Of a stretch of 7,419 nt of DNA, positions 5,461 through 7,419 are shown one piece after another. Under the pieces are notes generated by a model. It searched no databases. It was not told where the DNA came from and saw nothing but the letters and a program-made list of their open reading frames with translations. Position 1 is the stretch's first letter. The number at the start of each line of letters is the position of its first letter. The stretch comes from Acidiphilium sp. CAG:727 (GTDB lineage: Bacteria > Bacillota > Clostridia > Christensenellales > Borkfalkiaceae), in the NCBI GenBank assembly GCA_000437515.1, contig FR898493.1, forward strand, positions 72,472-79,890. Reading direction: 5' to 3'. Both the position numbers and the translations under genes were made by a program.

Positions 5461-6405
5461 TTAGGAATTATTCTTATTTTTATTAAATTTTTCTCTCAGA
5501 GCCGTTATCGGGTCTGCCTCGCCTATTATCTGCGATACGAATATCAAAGCAAAACCTATCCATATATAGGCGGACATGACTTCAGAGCCTGATATTAGTT
5601 CGAAAATAACACCGAAGACGCCTTCAAGCGACAAAATCAACGCTACCGACAGAGGAGTAACGTATTTTTGAGCGAACATCTGCGCAAACTGGGCAAAACA
5701 CGTAGCGAATACCGCAAGATAAAGAATTTTCCAGATAATCTCGAAATTAAACGAGATTTCGGAGTAATGAAACGGTATTTCGTAAGAACACGTTACGATC
5801 GAAAATAAAACCCCGACTGTAAGAATCTCGAAAAACAGCAGCACCGTTCCGTCTTCGGTTGCGGCGTACTTCGAAATATAAATAATTTGCAGCGCGTAAA
5901 ATAAACCGCAGGTCGCCGAAAGAACGTCGCCTATCCACTCGGTATTGCCCGCGCTTTCGTTTTTACCGAGTATAGCGACAAAAGCAATGCCGAGAAGACA
6001 AAGGGCTCCGGCTATATAATGATTCAATTTCGGTTTTTGCCTGAGTACGAGCCATGACAAAAACGGCACGATCACGCAATACGACACCGTAAGAAAGGAA
6101 TTTTTAGACGGCGTGGTATATTTCAGCCCGAGCGTTTGTACGGCGTAAGCCAAAAACAATATTACTCCGAGAATGACGCCCTTTAATGCCACGGAACGAT
6201 TTATCGTTTTAAGTTTCCCGATTACGCAAAAGAAAACTATTACCGTTGCGACGATAAACCTGAGAGCAAGAATCAGAAAGGTAAAATGACCGTTTCCAAA
6301 CTTATCGAGAGCGTCTTTAAGCACGACGAAAGAACTACCCCATACGATAGTTGCCGAAAGAATTAATATTTTTCCTAATATCTCTGACTTCCTTTCTTTC
6401 TTCAT
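5461..6405 (-). CDS. EamA-family (DMT superfamily) transporter
   Basis: This 314-residue integral membrane protein has about ten predicted transmembrane helices, roughly at 11-30, 41-62, 75-95, 103-122, 129-146, 157-176, 187-206, 222-245, 250-271 and 278-296. They form two five-helix halves as in the drug/metabolite transporter superfamily. Family marks are W-G-S-S-F near 22-26, G-L-K-Y-T-T-P-S-K-N-S-F-L at the start of helix 4, and S-L-E-G-V-F-G-V in the second half. The C-terminus is short and basic. Members export or import amino acids, metabolites or drugs, and the substrate cannot be read from the sequence. A purine-rich ribosome site (AAGGAAAGG) ends just before the ATG. It follows the rpmF terminator with no promoter seen between, so it may depend on readthrough. 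No terminator separates it from rubrerythrin. Confidence 0.9.
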   Translation of the reverse strand: MKKERKSEILGKILILSATIVWGSSFVVLKDALDKFGNGHFTFLILALRFIVATVIVFFCVIGKLKTINRSVALKGVILGVILFLAYAVQTLGLKYTTPSKNSFLTVSYCVIVPFLSWLVLRQKPKLNHYIAGALCLLGIAFVAILGKNESAGNTEWIGDVLSATCGLFYALQIIYISKYAATEDGTVLLFFEILTVGVLFSIVTCSYEIPFHYSEISFNFEIIWKILYLAVFATCFAQFAQMFAQKYVTPLSVALILSLEGVFGVIFELISGSEVMSAYIWIGFALIFVSQIIGEADPITALREKFNKNKNNS

Positions 6406-6423
6406 ACCTTTCCTTTTTATACG

Positions 6424-6455
6424 AAAATAAGGCGAATAGCCGCGCTATTCGCCTT
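6424..6455 (-). terminator. Terminator after rpmF
   Basis: AAGGCGAATAG (6429-6439) and CTATTCGCCTT (6445-6455) form a perfect 11-bp stem with a 5-base loop. On the minus strand the hairpin runs into TTATTTT. It starts 18 bases after the rpmF stop codon. The T-run is interrupted by one A, so termination may be partial and may let the transporter gene be read. Confidence 0.8.
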
Positions 6456-6473
6456 GCCCGATTTATTAAATAA

Positions 6474-6668
6474 TTAGTCGGCTTTCTTTTCTTCTTTTTC
6501 GACTACGAGTTTACCGTCGTAATATCCGCACTTGGGGCAAACCTGGTGCGACGCTTTAAGTTCGTGACAATTCGGGCATTCGGTCAACGTAGGCATTTTT
6601 GCCTTATAGTTGCTCGCGAATCTTTTATTCCCTCTTTGCTTCGATACCTTATGTTTAGGAACTGCCAT
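6474..6668 (-). CDS. rpmF: 50S ribosomal protein L32 (zinc-binding form)
   Basis: This 64-residue basic protein is L32 of the large ribosomal subunit. It begins M-A-V-P-K-H-K-V-S-K-Q-R, as the family does, and carries four cysteines in C31-P-N-C34 and C44-P-K-C47-G-Y-Y. This is the zinc-ribbon version, as opposed to the cysteine-free paralogue some bacteria use under zinc shortage. A GAGAGG ribosome site stands 9 bases before the ATG. It follows yceD by 23 bases, the usual bacterial pairing, and probably shares its transcript. A hairpin terminator follows. Confidence 0.97.
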   Translation of the reverse strand: MAVPKHKVSKQRGNKRFASNYKAKMPTLTECPNCHELKASHQVCPKCGYYDGKLVVEKEEKKAD

Positions 6669-6691
6669 CTTTATATACCTCTCTTTTTAAG

Positions 6692-7135
6692 TTATGCTTT
6701 ACATTTACAATCTTCGTAGTTGAGATTTACACCGCAACCCACGCAGATACCTTTACAATCTTCTTTGCAAAGAACCGAATACGGAAAAGACAACAACAAC
6801 TTCTCGTTTACCATCTCGGTAAGGTCGACAAGACCTTTCGAGCATAAATAAGCGTCTTCGTCGTCTTTATTTTCGGAATACGTTTCGTCAAATTCGACTA
6901 CGTTATGGAAAATGACGTCTGCTAAGCAACGCGAACATTTCGCGTTCAAAGAATATGCAATCTCCCCTTCGACGAATACCGCGTTACCGCCAAGCGTAAG
7001 CGTACCCGTAACCGAAACGGGAGCCGAATATACGGCGTCAGGTAAAGTAATAGCCGAATCGTCCGCTTCGTATTCGAAATGAAACGAACAAGTGTCTTTA
7101 CCGCTGTATTTAAGTTTCTTTACGTCGATAACCAT
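6692..7135 (-). CDS. yceD: YceD/DUF177 family protein
   Basis: This 147-residue protein belongs to the DUF177 (YceD) family, which is encoded next to rpmF in most bacteria. It has been linked to 23S rRNA accumulation and large-subunit biogenesis, with the mechanism unsettled. Visible marks are C67-S-R-C70 in the middle and the C-terminal cysteine cluster with C123, C127, C131, C134, C143 and C145, including C-K-G-I-C-V-G-C-G-V-N-L-N. These pairs look able to bind zinc. Length is slightly below the usual 160-180. The ATG at 7135 has only a weak AGGG upstream and lies very close to the predicted promoter. It lies between ackA and rpmF in the typical Firmicute order. Confidence 0.94.
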   Translation of the reverse strand: MVIDVKKLKYSGKDTCSFHFEYEADDSAITLPDAVYSAPVSVTGTLTLGGNAVFVEGEIAYSLNAKCSRCLADVIFHNVVEFDETYSENKDDEDAYLCSKGLVDLTEMVNEKLLLSFPYSVLCKEDCKGICVGCGVNLNYEDCKCKA

Positions 7136-7146
7136 AAAGCCCTATT

Positions 7147-7175
7147 ATTTTACATTATTTTTTTGCTAATGTCAA
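7147..7175 (-). promoter_or_regulatory. Consensus promoter of yceD-rpmF
   Basis: On the minus strand a perfect TTGACA (7175-7170), a 17-bp spacer and TAAAAT (7152-7147) predict a start near 7140. Only 11 bases separate the -10 from the yceD ATG, so the transcript would have a leader of about 5-9 bases. Confidence 0.75.
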
Positions 7176-7187
7176 TATTTTTAAGTT

Positions 7188-7216
7188 GCAAATCTATATT
7201 TTATAGCGTAATTTGC
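7188..7216. other. AT-rich inverted repeat between ackA and yceD
   Basis: GCAAAT (7188-7193) pairs with ATTTGC (7211-7216), and CTATA (7194-7198) pairs with TATAG (7202-7206). The two stems stack with a 4-base bulge (CGTA, 7207-7210) on one side. It lies just after the ackA stop codon. No T-run follows on the minus strand, so it does not look like a normal intrinsic terminator. It could be a processing site, a weak terminator or an operator upstream of the yceD promoter. Confidence 0.4.
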
Positions 7217-7218
7217 GA

Positions 7219-7419
7219 TTATTTTGCAAGTCTTTCGGTGTCGCGGGCTATAACGAGTTCTTCGTTGGTCGGAATAACGAGTATTTTGACTTTCGAGCCT
7301 TCCGCCGTTACGTCGGATATACCGTCGCCGATATTCTCGTTTTTCTTCTCGTCGAGTTTAAGACCCATATATTCCATATCCTTGCAGATATGTTCTCTTA
7401 TCAGGTGATCGTGTTCGCC
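7219..7419 (-). CDS. ackA: Acetate kinase, C-terminal 66 residues only
   Basis: The frame enters from the right edge of the window and ends with TAA at 7219-7221, giving the last 66 residues of acetate kinase (family length about 400). The enzyme makes ATP and acetate from acetyl phosphate and ADP in the cytoplasm, the final step of acetate fermentation. Identification rests on the C-terminal signature V-I-P-T-N-E-E-L-V-I-A-R-D-T (48-61) and on M-G-L-K-L-D (18-23), followed by the short variable G-D-G-I-S-D stretch and a serine/lysine segment before it. The catalytic residues lie outside the window. It stands upstream of yceD-rpmF in the same direction. A separate promoter for yceD follows, so the genes may be transcribed separately. 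Confidence 0.95.
   Translation of the reverse strand, partial: GEHDHLIREHICKDMEYMGLKLDEKKNENIGDGISDVTAEGSKVKILVIPTNEELVIARDTERLAK

Noticed and set aside
7079..7408. Plus-strand frame of 109 codons across yceD and ackA ends
   Set aside because: It is antisense to two well-identified genes and crosses their intergenic gap, with a serine/phenylalanine-rich product typical of reverse-strand artefacts.

Overview
The window reads as chromosomal DNA of an anaerobic, moderately AT-rich member of the Firmicutes (Clostridia-like, probably an uncultured gut-type lineage). The evidence is AAGGAG-type ribosome sites before most genes, near-consensus TTGACA / 17 bp / TAAAAT promoters, the Firmicute-typical order ackA-yceD-rpmF, and a reverse-type rubrerythrin paired with a small rubredoxin, which is the oxygen and peroxide defence of strict anaerobes. 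The species cannot be named from the sequence.

Layout. Left part: a shortened glutamate-racemase-like gene (minus strand, 35-730) is divergent from rpsT (ribosomal protein S20, plus strand, GTG start at 924). Their predicted promoters lie back to back. rpsT ends at an intrinsic terminator, and a full-length transketolase gene (1302-3269, plus) follows. It ends in two near-identical terminator hairpins repeated at a 40-bp interval. Middle: an AT-richer cassette of three or four small unknown genes on the minus strand (4525 down to 3372) has its own strong promoter and lies between the transketolase terminators and the rubredoxin terminator. Right part, all minus strand: acetate kinase (C-terminal end only) - yceD/DUF177 - rpmF (L32) - terminator - EamA-family transporter - reverse rubrerythrin - rubredoxin - terminator.

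How the genes fit together. Most are core functions: ribosome (S20, L32, and YceD, linked to 23S rRNA), central carbon metabolism (transketolase, acetate kinase) and possibly cell-wall D-amino acid supply (the racemase). The rubrerythrin-rubredoxin pair forms a two-gene stress operon with its own promoter, joined by a TAAGGAG stop/ribosome-site overlap. The small-gene cassette is the accessory part and the best candidate for something undescribed: a coiled-coil protein with a possible winged-helix C-terminus, an aromatic-rich 103-residue protein, a membrane-anchored or lipoprotein-like 75-residue protein, and a doubtful 81-codon frame. Other points of interest are a rubredoxin whose first iron knuckle is C-P-C-G instead of C-x-x-C-G, a racemase with altered residues beside its first catalytic cysteine, and a predicted nearly leaderless start for yceD.
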